64,000 bases of DNA. Source: Candidatus Villigracilaceae bacterium. Its GTDB lineage: Bacteria > Chloroflexota > Anaerolineae > Anaerolineales > Villigracilaceae. The notes beneath the pieces are model-generated. The model was not told the DNA's origin. It did no database searches and worked only from the letters and a program-made list of their open reading frames with translations. This document shows positions 49,525-57,976 of the stretch, in pieces. The stretch spans positions 62,001 through 126,000 of the forward strand of contig JAPKMP010000012.1 in assembly GCA_026645935.1 (NCBI GenBank), written 5' to 3'. Both the position numbers and the translations under genes were made by a program. Every line of letters begins with the position of its first letter. Positions within the stretch are counted from its first letter, which is position 1.

Positions 49525-49938
49525 ATGAATATCTCGCCGGAACGACAATTCGATTTTTGGCTCGGTGAATGGAACGCGGTTTGGGATGGCGGCCGGGGGA
49601 CGAATCGCGTCGAGATGGCATTCGACGGAAAGGTGGTGATGGAAAATTTTACAGCGCCTGACTTGATCGGCATGAGCGTTTCATGCTACGACCCTGAGCG
49701 GAATCTGTGGTGCCAGACCTGGGTGGACAATACCGGTTCGTACCTCGACTTCACAGGCGGATTCGAGGATGGAGAGATGATCCTGGCTCGTGACGCGGTC
49801 GTGAATGGCGAGCGATGTAAACAGCGCATGGTCTGGTCCAATATCGAAGCCAGGCAATTCGACTGGAGCTGGGAGCGTTCCGATGACGGAGGGGTGACCT
49901 GGCAGATCAGGTGGCGAATCAAATACACACGCAAATAA
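49525..49938 (+). CDS. DUF1579-like small beta-barrel protein
   Basis: A 137-residue protein opening with ERQFDFWLGEWNAVWDGG, the pattern of DUF1579-type calycin-like proteins. Further strands have VMENFTAPD, SVSCYDPERNLWCQTWVDN and DWSWERSDDGGVTWQIRW. It has no signal peptide. The ATG at 49525 has AAAGGAG 6 nt upstream; the longer frame begins outside any such site. The family may bind small hydrophobic ligands; function is unknown. Confidence 0.75.
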   Translation: MNISPERQFDFWLGEWNAVWDGGRGTNRVEMAFDGKVVMENFTAPDLIGMSVSCYDPERNLWCQTWVDNTGSYLDFTGGFEDGEMILARDAVVNGERCKQRMVWSNIEARQFDWSWERSDDGGVTWQIRWRIKYTRK

Positions 49939-49956
49939 GTTGTTTATAATTGGCGG

Positions 49957-50433
49957 ATGCCCACGCTATCCCCCTCCGCCCAAAAAATCCAAAACCTATT
50001 GATCGAACTCGGTTACAGCTACTCCGTGATCGAACACGCCGAATCGACCCGAACCGCCCAGGAAGCCGCCGACCGCGCTGGCTGCGAACTGGGTCAAATC
50101 GTAAAGTCTTTGATCTTTCGCGGAAAATCCAGCGGCAAGCCGATCCTGGTATTGACGTCGGGTCCGAACCGCGCAAACGAAAAGCTTGTCAGCGAATACG
50201 CAGGCGAACCGATCGGCAAGGCAGACGCGGACTTCGTTCGCGCCGTGACAGGATTTGCCATCGGAGGCGTGCCGCCGATCGGTCACGCCCAACAAATGGA
50301 AACCTATATTGATGAGAGCTTCCTCCAATATGAAACGGTGTGGGCAGCGGCGGGAACGCCAAATGCGATCTTCGAATTAAAGACCTCCGACCTGCAAAAA
50401 ATGACGAGCGGAAGGGTCGTTAGCATAACGTGA
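49957..50433 (+). CDS. YbaK/EbsC-type aminoacyl-tRNA deacylase
   Basis: This 158-residue protein of the YbaK/ProX/INS family hydrolyses mischarged aminoacyl-tRNA. EHAESTRTAQEAADRAGC, the catalytic-lysine region IVKSLIFRGK and FAIGGVPPIGHAQQ are the family landmarks. Length is typical of stand-alone editing proteins. The stop overlaps the following GTG start by 4 nt, which couples its translation to a phosphatase-like protein. Which tRNA it edits cannot be decided here. Confidence 0.9.
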   Translation: MPTLSPSAQKIQNLLIELGYSYSVIEHAESTRTAQEAADRAGCELGQIVKSLIFRGKSSGKPILVLTSGPNRANEKLVSEYAGEPIGKADADFVRAVTGFAIGGVPPIGHAQQMETYIDESFLQYETVWAAAGTPNAIFELKTSDLQKMTSGRVVSIT

Positions 50434-50888
50434 ACGACATCCATAATTTCCTGCATTACCACGATAAACTGTCCAGCAGCGGCATGCCCCTGCCGGAACA
50501 AATGAAATCCATCGCGGATGCGGGGGTGCAATTGGTCATCAATCTTGCTCCGCATGATGCGCCAGATGCCGTACCTAATGAAGAAAAAGTTGCCGCTGCG
50601 CTGAGCATGGATTACGTCAACATCCCTGTCAATTGGGGGACGCCAACGAAAGATGGATTAAATCTCTTCATGGACAGGATGGATGCAAACAACGAAAAGA
50701 AAATCCACGTGCATTGCGAGGCGAATTTCAGGGCAACCGCATTCATTGCAATATATCGCATCCTCAGACTTGGATGGAGGGAAGAAGACGCCTTCGAGAT
50801 AATGCACAAGATCTGGGATGAGGACGCATACCCGGTCTGGAAGATGTTCATCGAAGACGCGATAAAAAGAAGCCCAAGCGGAACCTAG
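50430..50888 (+). CDS. Protein tyrosine phosphatase-like (DSP/DUF442-type) protein
   Basis: A 152-residue protein of the dual-specificity/BLH-like phosphatase group. The active-site segment VHCEANFRA places the nucleophile at C96 and the Arg at R101, a C-x4-R spacing as in DUF442 proteins rather than the C-x5-R of classical PTPs. The preceding strands (LVINLAPHD, MDYVNIPVNW) fit the fold. Translation starts at GTG in a 4-nt overlap with the deacylase. Target is unknown; the pairing with a tRNA editor is unexplained. Confidence 0.78.
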   Translation: MNDIHNFLHYHDKLSSSGMPLPEQMKSIADAGVQLVINLAPHDAPDAVPNEEKVAAALSMDYVNIPVNWGTPTKDGLNLFMDRMDANNEKKIHVHCEANFRATAFIAIYRILRLGWREEDAFEIMHKIWDEDAYPVWKMFIEDAIKRSPSGT

Positions 50889-50933
50889 CGGCCGCCCTGA
50901 TGATTTGATCCTCATTACACAATGGAGTCTATT

Positions 50934-51677
50934 ATGTTGGAATTTTTCTCCGTCGAACACACAAAAACCTCCCTGCAAATTTTCGGTCCCAAACATTTGA
51001 CCGTGGTGGTGGTCTTCGTGCTATTCTGGTTATCGCTGTTCTATTTCCGCGGTATTTGGAACGAGAAGCAGAGAAACACCGTGCGGCTAATGCTGGCGAT
51101 CCTGCTGGCGGTCAACGAGATCGGGCTGCATCTCTGGTCTGCATACTGGGGTATTTGGAATGTTCAAACCATGCTGCCGCTGCACATGTGCAGCATGATC
51201 CTATGGATCATCGTCTTCATGGTATTAATTCATAATCATTCCCTTTATGATTTCGCCTACTTTTTGGGTATCGGCGGCGCATTGCAAGCCTTCCTCACAC
51301 CCGCGGACGGTGCGATGTACGACATCCCCCATTACCGCATCATGCAAACGCTCATCGCGCACGGATTGATCATCTCCATCCCGCTCTTCATGACGATCGT
51401 GGACGGATACCGTCCAACCCTTGCGTCGTTCAAACGCATCTTCATCTGGACGAACATCTACATGGTGATCATCTTTTTCCTGAACTACGCCATCGGCAGC
51501 AATTATTTGTTCATCGCCCAAAAGCCGCCCTCACCCACCCTGATGGACATCCTCTCGCCCTGGCCCTGGTACATCCCCCAATTGGAAGTCGTTGCCTTTG
51601 TGATCTTCTTTATTATGTACATCCCGTTCCTGGTCAAAGACCGGCTGGAAAAATCGGCGCAGGTCAAATCAGCCTGA
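50934..51677 (+). CDS. YwaF/TIGR02206-family membrane protein
   Basis: This 247-residue integral membrane protein has seven predicted helices and the family marks HLWSAYWGIWN, LPLHMCSM, FLGIGGALQAFLTPAD, YRIMQTLIAHG and NYLFIAQKPPSPT. Function is unknown. The start at 50934 is preferred because GGAG lies 6 nt upstream; an in-frame ATG 12 nt earlier is possible. A terminator follows. Confidence 0.87.
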   Translation: MLEFFSVEHTKTSLQIFGPKHLTVVVVFVLFWLSLFYFRGIWNEKQRNTVRLMLAILLAVNEIGLHLWSAYWGIWNVQTMLPLHMCSMILWIIVFMVLIHNHSLYDFAYFLGIGGALQAFLTPADGAMYDIPHYRIMQTLIAHGLIISIPLFMTIVDGYRPTLASFKRIFIWTNIYMVIIFFLNYAIGSNYLFIAQKPPSPTLMDILSPWPWYIPQLEVVAFVIFFIMYIPFLVKDRLEKSAQVKSA

Positions 51678-51692
51678 GAAGTTCAAAAACCG

Positions 51693-51721
51693 CCCAGACT
51701 GTAACAGTCCGGGCATTTTTG
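51693..51721 (+). terminator. Intrinsic terminator after the YwaF-like gene
   Basis: A 10-bp stem with one mismatch (GCCCAGACTG with CAGTCCGGGC) and 3-nt loop is followed by ATTTTT, 15 nt after the stop. It ends the deacylase-phosphatase-YwaF stretch and precedes hppD. Confidence 0.8.
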
Positions 51722-51780
51722 TTTATTGCGCCCGCCGGTCATTTATCGTAGAATCCGGCAAACCAACCAAAGGAGAGAAA

Positions 51781-52908
51781 ATGGCAACAAAAGCGAAAAC
51801 TGAATCGCGCCCCATGACCGAAGAGGCGGATTTCCTCCAAATCAAGTCGGTTGACCATGTCCATTTCTATGTGGGCAATGCCAAGCACGCCATGTATTAT
51901 TGGTGGAAGGCGTACGGATTCAAACCCGTCGCTTATTCGGGATTGGAAACCGGCAACCGCGAATTCGCTTCGTACGTGCTCGAATCGGGCCAGGCGCGCT
52001 TTGTCGTCTCCGCGCCTTATTCCCCTTCCAGCCCGCTTGCGTCCCATCACATGGTTCATGGCGACGGCGTCAAAGTCATCGCGCTCGGCGTGGACGATGT
52101 GGAAAATGCCTGGCGCGAGACCACCAGCCGCGGAGCCAAATCCGCGTGGATGCCGCGCGACGAAAAGGATGATTTCGGCATTTACCGCACATCCGCCATC
52201 TATACATACGGCGAGACCCTGCACGTCTTCGTAGACCGCGACGATTACAAAGGCGCCTTCGCTCCCACCTACAAAGCTATCAATTACGAAACCGACTCCA
52301 CCGGGCTCGCCGCCATCGACCACATCGTCGGCAACGTGCAGCTCGGCAAGATGAATCACTGGGTTAATTTCTATCATCGGGTGATGGGCTTCCGTCAGCT
52401 CATGCACTTCGACGACAAGGACATTTCCACCGAGTATTCCGCGCTCATGTCCAAGGTCATGCAGAATGGGAACGGACGGGTCAAGTTCCCGATCAACGAA
52501 CCCGCGGAGGGTAAACGCAAAAGCCAGATAGAAGAATATCTCGATTACTATCTCACACCAGGCGCGCAGCATGTCGCCATCATCACCGGCGATATCATCG
52601 AAACCGTCGACAAGCTCCGTAAAAACGGCGTGGAATTCCTGCGCGTGCCGGACACCTACTACGAAATGCTTCCCGACCGTGTGGGCAAGATCAAAGAAGA
52701 TTTCAAGACCATTCACGAACTTGGCATTTTGGTCGATAAAGACGACGAAGGCTATCTCCTGCAGATATTCACCCGCCCCATTCAGGACCGCCCCACCATG
52801 TTCATCGAGGTGATTCAACGCCACGGCGCGCAGGGATTCGGCAAGGGAAACTTCAAAGCCCTGTTCGAATCACTCGAATTGGAACAGGAACGACGCGGGA
52901 ATCTATAG
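51781..52908 (+). CDS. hppD: 4-hydroxyphenylpyruvate dioxygenase
   Basis: A 375-residue Fe(II) enzyme that converts 4-hydroxyphenylpyruvate and O2 to homogentisate in tyrosine catabolism. It has tandem vicinal-oxygen-chelate domains. The iron ligands are expected in IDHIVGNV (His), GAQHVAI (His) and MFIEVIQRHG (Glu). The C-terminal RHGAQGFGKGNFKALFESLE is diagnostic. GGAG precedes the ATG. hmgA lies 1.7 kb downstream in what looks like one operon with two lipoproteins between. O2 dependence implies at least facultative aerobic life. Confidence 0.95.
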   Translation: MATKAKTESRPMTEEADFLQIKSVDHVHFYVGNAKHAMYYWWKAYGFKPVAYSGLETGNREFASYVLESGQARFVVSAPYSPSSPLASHHMVHGDGVKVIALGVDDVENAWRETTSRGAKSAWMPRDEKDDFGIYRTSAIYTYGETLHVFVDRDDYKGAFAPTYKAINYETDSTGLAAIDHIVGNVQLGKMNHWVNFYHRVMGFRQLMHFDDKDISTEYSALMSKVMQNGNGRVKFPINEPAEGKRKSQIEEYLDYYLTPGAQHVAIITGDIIETVDKLRKNGVEFLRVPDTYYEMLPDRVGKIKEDFKTIHELGILVDKDDEGYLLQIFTRPIQDRPTMFIEVIQRHGAQGFGKGNFKALFESLELEQERRGNL

Positions 52909-52909
52909 G

Positions 52910-53767
52910 ATGAAGAAACTTTCAAGCCTGTCGATCCTGATGCCATTCCTCCTGCAGGCATGCGGAGCCATACCCGCTTCAGCGCCCGCCCAGCCCAACG
53001 TGGAAACTGTTGTTGCTGCCACATTAAATGCCGTCACACAACAGGCGGCAAACGCACCGACTGAATCCAGTGGAACAGCAATCAACTTTCAAAACATCAA
53101 TTTTGTAATTCCTCAAGGGCTCGCAAGCGGCGCGAACGGCGAGATCGTCCCGCTTGTGGATGAATCGCAGGGACCCTGGGGAGTCGCGCCGGAACATCTG
53201 CTTTTTACACTCCAGGACTATCCCGCGCCATCAGAGGATGGTTTCGATGCGGTGATACGCATTTACCCGGCGCAAGCATATGCAGACGTCAACCCCTGGG
53301 CGGAAGGCAGCATCGACCGTTTGCGGGCGATTCTGGCAAGCCCCGGCATGACAATAACAAACGATAACGCGCCTACGGTTCCATTCAACGGCGCGGCCGC
53401 GCAACAATACGCTGCGCAGATTCAACGCCTCTCCTTCATTAGCGGAAACGGCATCCGCATGATCTCGCAATATGGGCAGTTTCCTGGTCCAATTACCAAA
53501 AACAACAGCTTCTATCATTACGAAGGATTGACGAGCGATGGGAAGTATCTCATTGCCGCCTTACTCCCGTTGACTCTTCCCCTGCAATCCACCTCTGAGA
53601 ATCCTTCCGCTGACGGGGTTGTTTATCCCGCCGACATCTCGGATTCCGAAGGTTTGACCGCATATTATCAGGGCATAACGGACGTGTTGAATTCCGCCAA
53701 CCCGGATTCTTTCCAACCGACGCTTACCCAACTGGATGCGCTTATGCAATCCATTGCCGTCCGATAG
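52910..53767 (+). CDS. Lipoprotein of unknown function 1 (hppD operon)
   Basis: A 285-residue predicted lipoprotein with signal peptide and lipobox LQAC (Cys18). A Pro/Ala/Thr linker follows, then an extracellular domain with QGPWGVAPEHLLF, MISQYGQFPGP and a C-terminal GLTSDGKYLIAAL region. The ATG is 1 nt after the hppD stop, so it is co-transcribed. The next gene encodes a protein with the same C-terminal layout (GVTDDEKYFLSFL), so the two are diverged paralogues. No family was recognised. Confidence 0.75.
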   Translation: MKKLSSLSILMPFLLQACGAIPASAPAQPNVETVVAATLNAVTQQAANAPTESSGTAINFQNINFVIPQGLASGANGEIVPLVDESQGPWGVAPEHLLFTLQDYPAPSEDGFDAVIRIYPAQAYADVNPWAEGSIDRLRAILASPGMTITNDNAPTVPFNGAAAQQYAAQIQRLSFISGNGIRMISQYGQFPGPITKNNSFYHYEGLTSDGKYLIAALLPLTLPLQSTSENPSADGVVYPADISDSEGLTAYYQGITDVLNSANPDSFQPTLTQLDALMQSIAVR

Positions 53768-53774
53768 GATTCAG

Positions 53775-54611
53775 ATGAAACAGAAGTTGTTCCTTTTTAT
53801 AGCGCTTTTCTTGGCCGTAGGATGCGCGCCCGCCTCTCCCTCGACCGACGCCGACCCGGCGATATCAGTTTTACCTTCGCTGGCAGCATCGTCTGCGACA
53901 CCTGAAGCGGCAGAAACAGAGTCAGCCCTCCCTGCGGAGATCGAGGCGGAGAACCTTGTCACGTTCGATGAAATGGGAATCGCTGTCGGGTTCGATTATC
54001 CCGAAGGCTTCCTGCAAGGCGTCAGTACCGGAGTTTTGGGCGTTTACGAGCCGAGTGCGCCTTTCGACCTGCCATATCCGGCTCATGCGCGAATTTTGTT
54101 CACGGCTTATACCAACGGGTCTGAAAATATCACGGCCGCGGGGATTCGCGTTTTTCGGGTAGACGAGATCAATGCGCTTCAAGCGGGCGTGGTGGAAAAT
54201 CTCTCCGCGGTGCGTGAAGGACAGGCAGATCATCATAACGATTTCCCGCGGCTCGCCGGGGCAGGCAATGTGATCGATGCGCAGTTATCTCCCGTCGACT
54301 TCAAGAACGGAACCGGTTATCGCTTTCTGCTCACCAAATCATTTTCTGCCGATCCGCTCATGAGCACCGGCATGACTTATATGTATCAGGGCGTCACGGA
54401 CGATGAAAAATATTTTCTTTCTTTCCTTATCAGCGTTGACGCGCCCTTCCTCGCACCGTATCTTAACCAGCCCCTTACAACCGTCGAAGAATTCGAATCC
54501 TTCTATTCGAATATCAACACCCTGATCGATACGTCCGCGCCGAATCAATTCACGCCTTCGCTCGATATTCTGGACGAACTGGTCTCATCCGTTATCATCA
54601 GCGAAAAATAA
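53775..54611 (+). CDS. Lipoprotein of unknown function 2 (hppD operon)
   Basis: A 278-residue lipoprotein paralogous in layout to its neighbour: signal peptide with lipobox AVGC (Cys17), Ser/Ala/Glu-rich linker and a domain ending in TLIDTSAPNQFTPSLDILDEL. In both proteins a TSDGKY/TDDEKY strand precedes a proline-rich loop and an amphipathic C-terminal helix. The start at 53775 is chosen because it opens the signal peptide. It lies 7 nt after the first lipoprotein and 11 nt before hmgA. Function is unknown; a role tied to aromatic uptake is only a guess. Confidence 0.75.
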   Translation: MKQKLFLFIALFLAVGCAPASPSTDADPAISVLPSLAASSATPEAAETESALPAEIEAENLVTFDEMGIAVGFDYPEGFLQGVSTGVLGVYEPSAPFDLPYPAHARILFTAYTNGSENITAAGIRVFRVDEINALQAGVVENLSAVREGQADHHNDFPRLAGAGNVIDAQLSPVDFKNGTGYRFLLTKSFSADPLMSTGMTYMYQGVTDDEKYFLSFLISVDAPFLAPYLNQPLTTVEEFESFYSNINTLIDTSAPNQFTPSLDILDELVSSVIISEK

Positions 54612-54622
54612 GGAGAAACCGA

Positions 54623-55783
54623 ATGCCTTTCTATCATAAACTCGGAAGCATCCCCCACAAGCGTCATACGCAATTCAAAAAACCGAACGGCAAACTCTAC
54701 CGCGAAGAAGTAATGGGACTGGAGGGATTCTCATCGATCCAATCCATTCTTTATCATCACTTCCTGCCGCCGCGCGTAAAAGAAACCAGGGACCTCGGCT
54801 CTGCAAAACCTCAATACGTGGATTTCGGTCCCATTCGCCACCGTGCCTTTAAGACGGAACCGATCCCCGCTGGCGCAGATCCGGTTTCCTCCAGGATTCC
54901 CCTGCTCGGAAACAACGACATCATCCTAGGCGTCTCGCGTTCGAAGAACAGCATGAATTATTTCTATCGTAATGCGCAGGCTTACGAAACCTGGTGGGTC
55001 CACGAAGGAAGCGGCGTGTTGAAATCGCAGTTCGGGAGCCTGCCTTTCCACAAGGGCGATTACATCGTCATTCCGTTCGGCACGACCTGGAAGATGGAAT
55101 TGAAAGAAGAATGCAAATTCTTCACAATCGAGAATCCCAGCCAGATCGAACCGCCCAAGCGATATAGGAATAATTTTGGGCAAATGCTCGAACATGCCCC
55201 TTATTGCGAACGCGACATCCGGGTGCCCGAAGAATTGGAAACCCACACCGAACGAGGCGAGTTCGAAGTACGCGTCAAGGTGCGCGACAGGATCTCGGTG
55301 CATATCCTCGATTATCATCCCCACGATGTCGTCGGCTGGGACGGTTATCTTTATCCGTGGATCTTCAACATCGAAGACTTCGAGCCAATCACGGGACGCA
55401 TCCACCAGCCGCCACCCGTTCATCAAACCTTCGACGCTCATAACTTCGTTGTCTGTTCCTTTGTGCCGCGCCTCTTCGACTATCACCCGGACGGAATCCC
55501 CGCTCCGTACAATCATTCCAACGTCCAGTCTGATGAGGTCATCTATTACGCAGAAGGCAATTTCATGTCGCGCAAGGGAATCGAACGCGCGGATATCAGC
55601 CTGCATCCGTTCGGCTTGCCGCACGGTCCCCAACCAGGTATGACCGAAGCCAGCATCGGAAAGAGCGAGACGAAGGAACTCGCCGTGATGGTCGATACCT
55701 TTCATCCGCTTCAAATGACCAGTCATGCGCTCGAAATGGAAAAGCCCTATATGGAAACCTGGCTGGAAGGGGACGGGGAATAA
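54623..55783 (+). CDS. hmgA: Homogentisate 1,2-dioxygenase
   Basis: This 386-residue Fe(II) cupin enzyme opens the ring of homogentisate to 4-maleylacetoacetate, the step after HppD. Family landmarks are HTQFKKPNGKLYREEVMG near the start, WWVHEGSGVL, DRISVHILDYHPHDVVGWDG, PPPVHQTFDAHNFVVCSFVPR and SLHPFGLPHGPQPG, which hold the iron and substrate ligands. It is a shorter, bacterial-type version. AGGAG precedes the ATG. Maleylacetoacetate isomerase and fumarylacetoacetase are not in the window. Confidence 0.93.
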   Translation: MPFYHKLGSIPHKRHTQFKKPNGKLYREEVMGLEGFSSIQSILYHHFLPPRVKETRDLGSAKPQYVDFGPIRHRAFKTEPIPAGADPVSSRIPLLGNNDIILGVSRSKNSMNYFYRNAQAYETWWVHEGSGVLKSQFGSLPFHKGDYIVIPFGTTWKMELKEECKFFTIENPSQIEPPKRYRNNFGQMLEHAPYCERDIRVPEELETHTERGEFEVRVKVRDRISVHILDYHPHDVVGWDGYLYPWIFNIEDFEPITGRIHQPPPVHQTFDAHNFVVCSFVPRLFDYHPDGIPAPYNHSNVQSDEVIYYAEGNFMSRKGIERADISLHPFGLPHGPQPGMTEASIGKSETKELAVMVDTFHPLQMTSHALEMEKPYMETWLEGDGE

Positions 55784-55806
55784 TTCCTTTGACATCGGAG
55801 AATGCC

Positions 55807-56517
55807 ATGCAGCGTTGTAGTCACATTCTTTTGCTAATCAGCCTGTTCGTTTCGTCATGTAACATGCCCCCCGCAAGCGAAATCACGGATCCCGGCGTTG
55901 CCACATCCGCCGCGCAGACCGTCGAAGCGGCGTTGAACAACCAGAGTCCTCTCGCCAGCCCGACTGCTGGGGTTTCAGGACAAGACAAAACTCCGTTCGC
56001 GGGAGAGGCGCCATCGGCAAGTTTCGAAGATGTGACCAATTGCCGAACCGGTCCCGGCGTGAACTACCCGCCTGTGACCCAGATTCAGCCCGGCGTCTCC
56101 GTCGAGATCGTGGGTTTCCTCCCGCCAAGTTTTTGGATCGTTGAAACCGACAAAGGTCAATGCTGGGTGGCGGGTCAATTCGTTACTCCAGCAGGAAACA
56201 CGAGCGCTGTGCCGACCGTCACCGCGCCGCCCCTGCCCGAGGGAGGCGCACCGCAAAACGTCAGCCTGCAAAAATGGGATATCTCCTGCAATTACGAGAC
56301 GAATCAAGCCAATGTCACCATTCGCTGGGCGGATAAGGAAGATGAAACAGGCTATCGCGTCGTGCGCAACGATGTTGTGGTTGCCGAACTTCCTGCAAAC
56401 TCGATTGAGTTCACCGAAACCATCACACTGTTATCGGGCCAGACCGTGGGGTATCGCATCATTGCGTTCAATCCCGCGGGCGATACAAGCAGCAAGGCGA
56501 TAACACTTGGTTGTTAA
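55807..56517 (+). CDS. Lipoprotein with SH3b-like and fibronectin-like domains
   Basis: A 236-residue lipoprotein (lipobox VSSC, Cys18). After a Ser/Thr/Pro linker comes an SH3b-like domain at about residues 70-130 (NCRTGPGVNYPPVTQIQPG, then DKGQCWVAGQFV). A beta-sandwich resembling fibronectin type III follows (VTIRWADKEDETGYRVVRN, GYRIIAFNPAG). The ATG at 55807 is preferred over an upstream TTG because it opens the signal peptide. It lies 23 nt after hmgA; SH3b domains often bind peptidoglycan. It may be the last gene of the operon. Confidence 0.78.
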   Translation: MQRCSHILLLISLFVSSCNMPPASEITDPGVATSAAQTVEAALNNQSPLASPTAGVSGQDKTPFAGEAPSASFEDVTNCRTGPGVNYPPVTQIQPGVSVEIVGFLPPSFWIVETDKGQCWVAGQFVTPAGNTSAVPTVTAPPLPEGGAPQNVSLQKWDISCNYETNQANVTIRWADKEDETGYRVVRNDVVVAELPANSIEFTETITLLSGQTVGYRIIAFNPAGDTSSKAITLGC

Positions 56518-56526
56518 TTTCTAAAT

Positions 56527-56560
56527 ACAGGAGAGCCACACATTCGCGCGGCTCTCCTGT
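56527..56560. terminator. Bidirectional-type hairpin between convergent genes
   Basis: Perfect 11-bp arms (ACAGGAGAGCC with GGCTCTCCTGT) and a 12-nt loop lie between the convergent SH3b lipoprotein and HAAS-domain genes. T runs on both sides are short. Confidence 0.5.
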
Positions 56561-56582
56561 TTGAGGATATTAACTTGGCGAA

Positions 56583-57470
56583 CTACTCACCCACCAGCAT
56601 CCACTTCGCCATTTTTCCATGCAGCTGCCCGATGCCGCGCGCAATATTCATGAAGATCGTCCACAACATAAATCCGCCGATTGCCCACAAGGGGTACGTC
56701 CACGACGGAAAGAAGAAGCGGGTTTCTCCGATCACCATTGCACCCTGATTTAGCGCCTCTTGAAAGACAGGGATCGCGATAAACGCCAGGGAGAAACTCA
56801 GCACGAGCACAATCAAGATGAAATAAACAGTTCCCAACACGAATTGAATCAGCATGTAAAGCAGCATCATCCAGGTTTGCCGGTCCACCAAAAGCACCTT
56901 GAGGCGGTCCAGCCATTTCATGTCATGATGAGAGAAAAGCGGGCGGCGGGGCATCCGTACGCCGAGCAATGCTTCAACCAATCTTCCCTCCAGCAAGGCG
57001 AGTCCGCGAATCGAAAGCAGGAAAAGCAGTGAAAGCGGAAAACCAAAGATAAAGATCAAAAAGGAGATCGAGATCGATGCGCCAGTCACAGCCCAGGTGA
57101 AATAGAAGACGCCCGTGATAAATGCAATGAACATATACAGCAGGGCGCCCCAGGCTCGCGGGTCCACATACACGCCAAAGAAACTCCCAAGGATGGAACG
57201 CGGCTTGACCGGTTGATTCAAGGCCGGGGAGATGCGGCGCTCCGCCTCGCGATACGCCTGCGCGGTCTCTTCAGGCAAGCCATATTCCTGGATGATCTTC
57301 GCCAGTGCGTCAGCGTCGTTTCTTTCAGGTTGCTTTTCTTTTGCCGAGGCAAGCGCCAGGGTCAGATGTTCCCGCGCATCCGATAAGGCATCCTGCGCCA
57401 ATGCAGGGTCCACATCCTTCATCTCCATTTTCAAAGCATTCAAATACTCTTCGATTGTATTGAACATCAT
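56583..57470 (-). CDS. HAAS-domain membrane protein paired with PadR
   Basis: A 295-residue membrane protein. Residues 1-80 form an N-terminal HAAS/DUF1700-type helical domain (EEYLNALKMEMKDVDPALAQDAL, EYGLPEETAQAYREAE), followed by five or six predicted helices. HAAS proteins are usually encoded next to PadR regulators and are thought to act as membrane partners or sensors. The gene starts 1 nt after the PadR stop. Confidence 0.75.
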   Translation of the reverse strand: MMFNTIEEYLNALKMEMKDVDPALAQDALSDAREHLTLALASAKEKQPERNDADALAKIIQEYGLPEETAQAYREAERRISPALNQPVKPRSILGSFFGVYVDPRAWGALLYMFIAFITGVFYFTWAVTGASISISFLIFIFGFPLSLLFLLSIRGLALLEGRLVEALLGVRMPRRPLFSHHDMKWLDRLKVLLVDRQTWMMLLYMLIQFVLGTVYFILIVLVLSFSLAFIAIPVFQEALNQGAMVIGETRFFFPSWTYPLWAIGGFMLWTIFMNIARGIGQLHGKMAKWMLVGE

Positions 57471-57471
57471 T

Positions 57472-57828
57472 TCATCCTTTCAAGATCGAATCCACGAACT
57501 TCCGGGTTTGTTTCCATAATTCGGTCCACTCCGCCAGCGCCTCCCGGCCCTCTCTCGTGATCTTGTAATAACGGCGCGGCGGACCGGACACAGACGGTTC
57601 AACAACGCTGCCTAGCAAGCCATTATCCTCCAGCGAGCGCAGGACGGGATATAAAGTCCCCTGCTTCATCATTGGGAGATCCGGCGCGCTTTCTTCGAGC
57701 ATCTTCGCGATCTGATAACCGTACATCGGTTCGCCGCTGCGGTTCAACACGCTCAACAGCACGAGCGAGGAGGTTCCCGCGTTAAGTTCCTTTTGGAATT
57801 TTTTTGTATGAGCATCAAGATCGACCAT
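57472..57828 (-). CDS. PadR-family transcriptional regulator
   Basis: A 118-residue winged-helix regulator with LVLLSVLNRSGEPMYGYQIAKML, the wing region QGTLYPVLRSLEDNGLLGS and RRYYKITREGREAL. The start at 57828 has GGAG 6 nt upstream. It probably represses its own operon, which includes the HAAS-domain membrane protein. A palindrome covering the promoter supports this. Confidence 0.92.
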   Translation of the reverse strand: MVDLDAHTKKFQKELNAGTSSLVLLSVLNRSGEPMYGYQIAKMLEESAPDLPMMKQGTLYPVLRSLEDNGLLGSVVEPSVSGPPRRYYKITREGREALAEWTELWKQTRKFVDSILKG

Positions 57829-57860
57829 ATGGGCTCCTTTTGATAATATCAATTTCTTAC

Positions 57861-57882
57861 TACTAATAATCAAATATTAGTA
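57861..57882. promoter_or_regulatory. Candidate PadR operator
   Basis: TACTAATA-N6-TATTAGTA, perfect 8-bp arms, 32 nt upstream of the PadR ATG, overlapping the -10 box of the promoter at 57874-57902. It differs from the ATGT-N8-ACAT form known for some PadR proteins, so specificity is inferred from position. Confidence 0.5.
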
Positions 57883-57902
57883 TAAATCTAATAATATGTC
57901 AA
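57874..57902 (-). promoter_or_regulatory. Promoter of the PadR-HAAS operon
   Basis: On the minus strand TTGACA (57897-57902) is followed after 17 bases by TAATAT (57874-57879). The -35 box is perfect and the -10 moderate. The palindromic operator lies across the -10 box. Confidence 0.55.
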
Positions 57903-57919
57903 GGGTTTTAATAGATAAG

Positions 57920-57951
57920 AAATCAGCCCCGGAGGTGACCGGGGCTGATTT
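57920..57951 (-). terminator. Terminator after folD
   Basis: A perfect 13-bp stem (AAATCAGCCCCGG with CCGGGGCTGATTT) and 6-nt loop lies 25 nt beyond the folD stop. Both sides carry short A/T runs, so it may function in either direction. Confidence 0.7.
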
Positions 57952-57976
57952 CATCACCAACGAAAGCTGGCTGCTT

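Noticed and set aside
51739-52824. Long minus-strand open frame of 361 residues opposite hppD
   Set aside because: It lies entirely antisense to a well-supported hppD gene and its low-complexity composition is that of a codon shadow.
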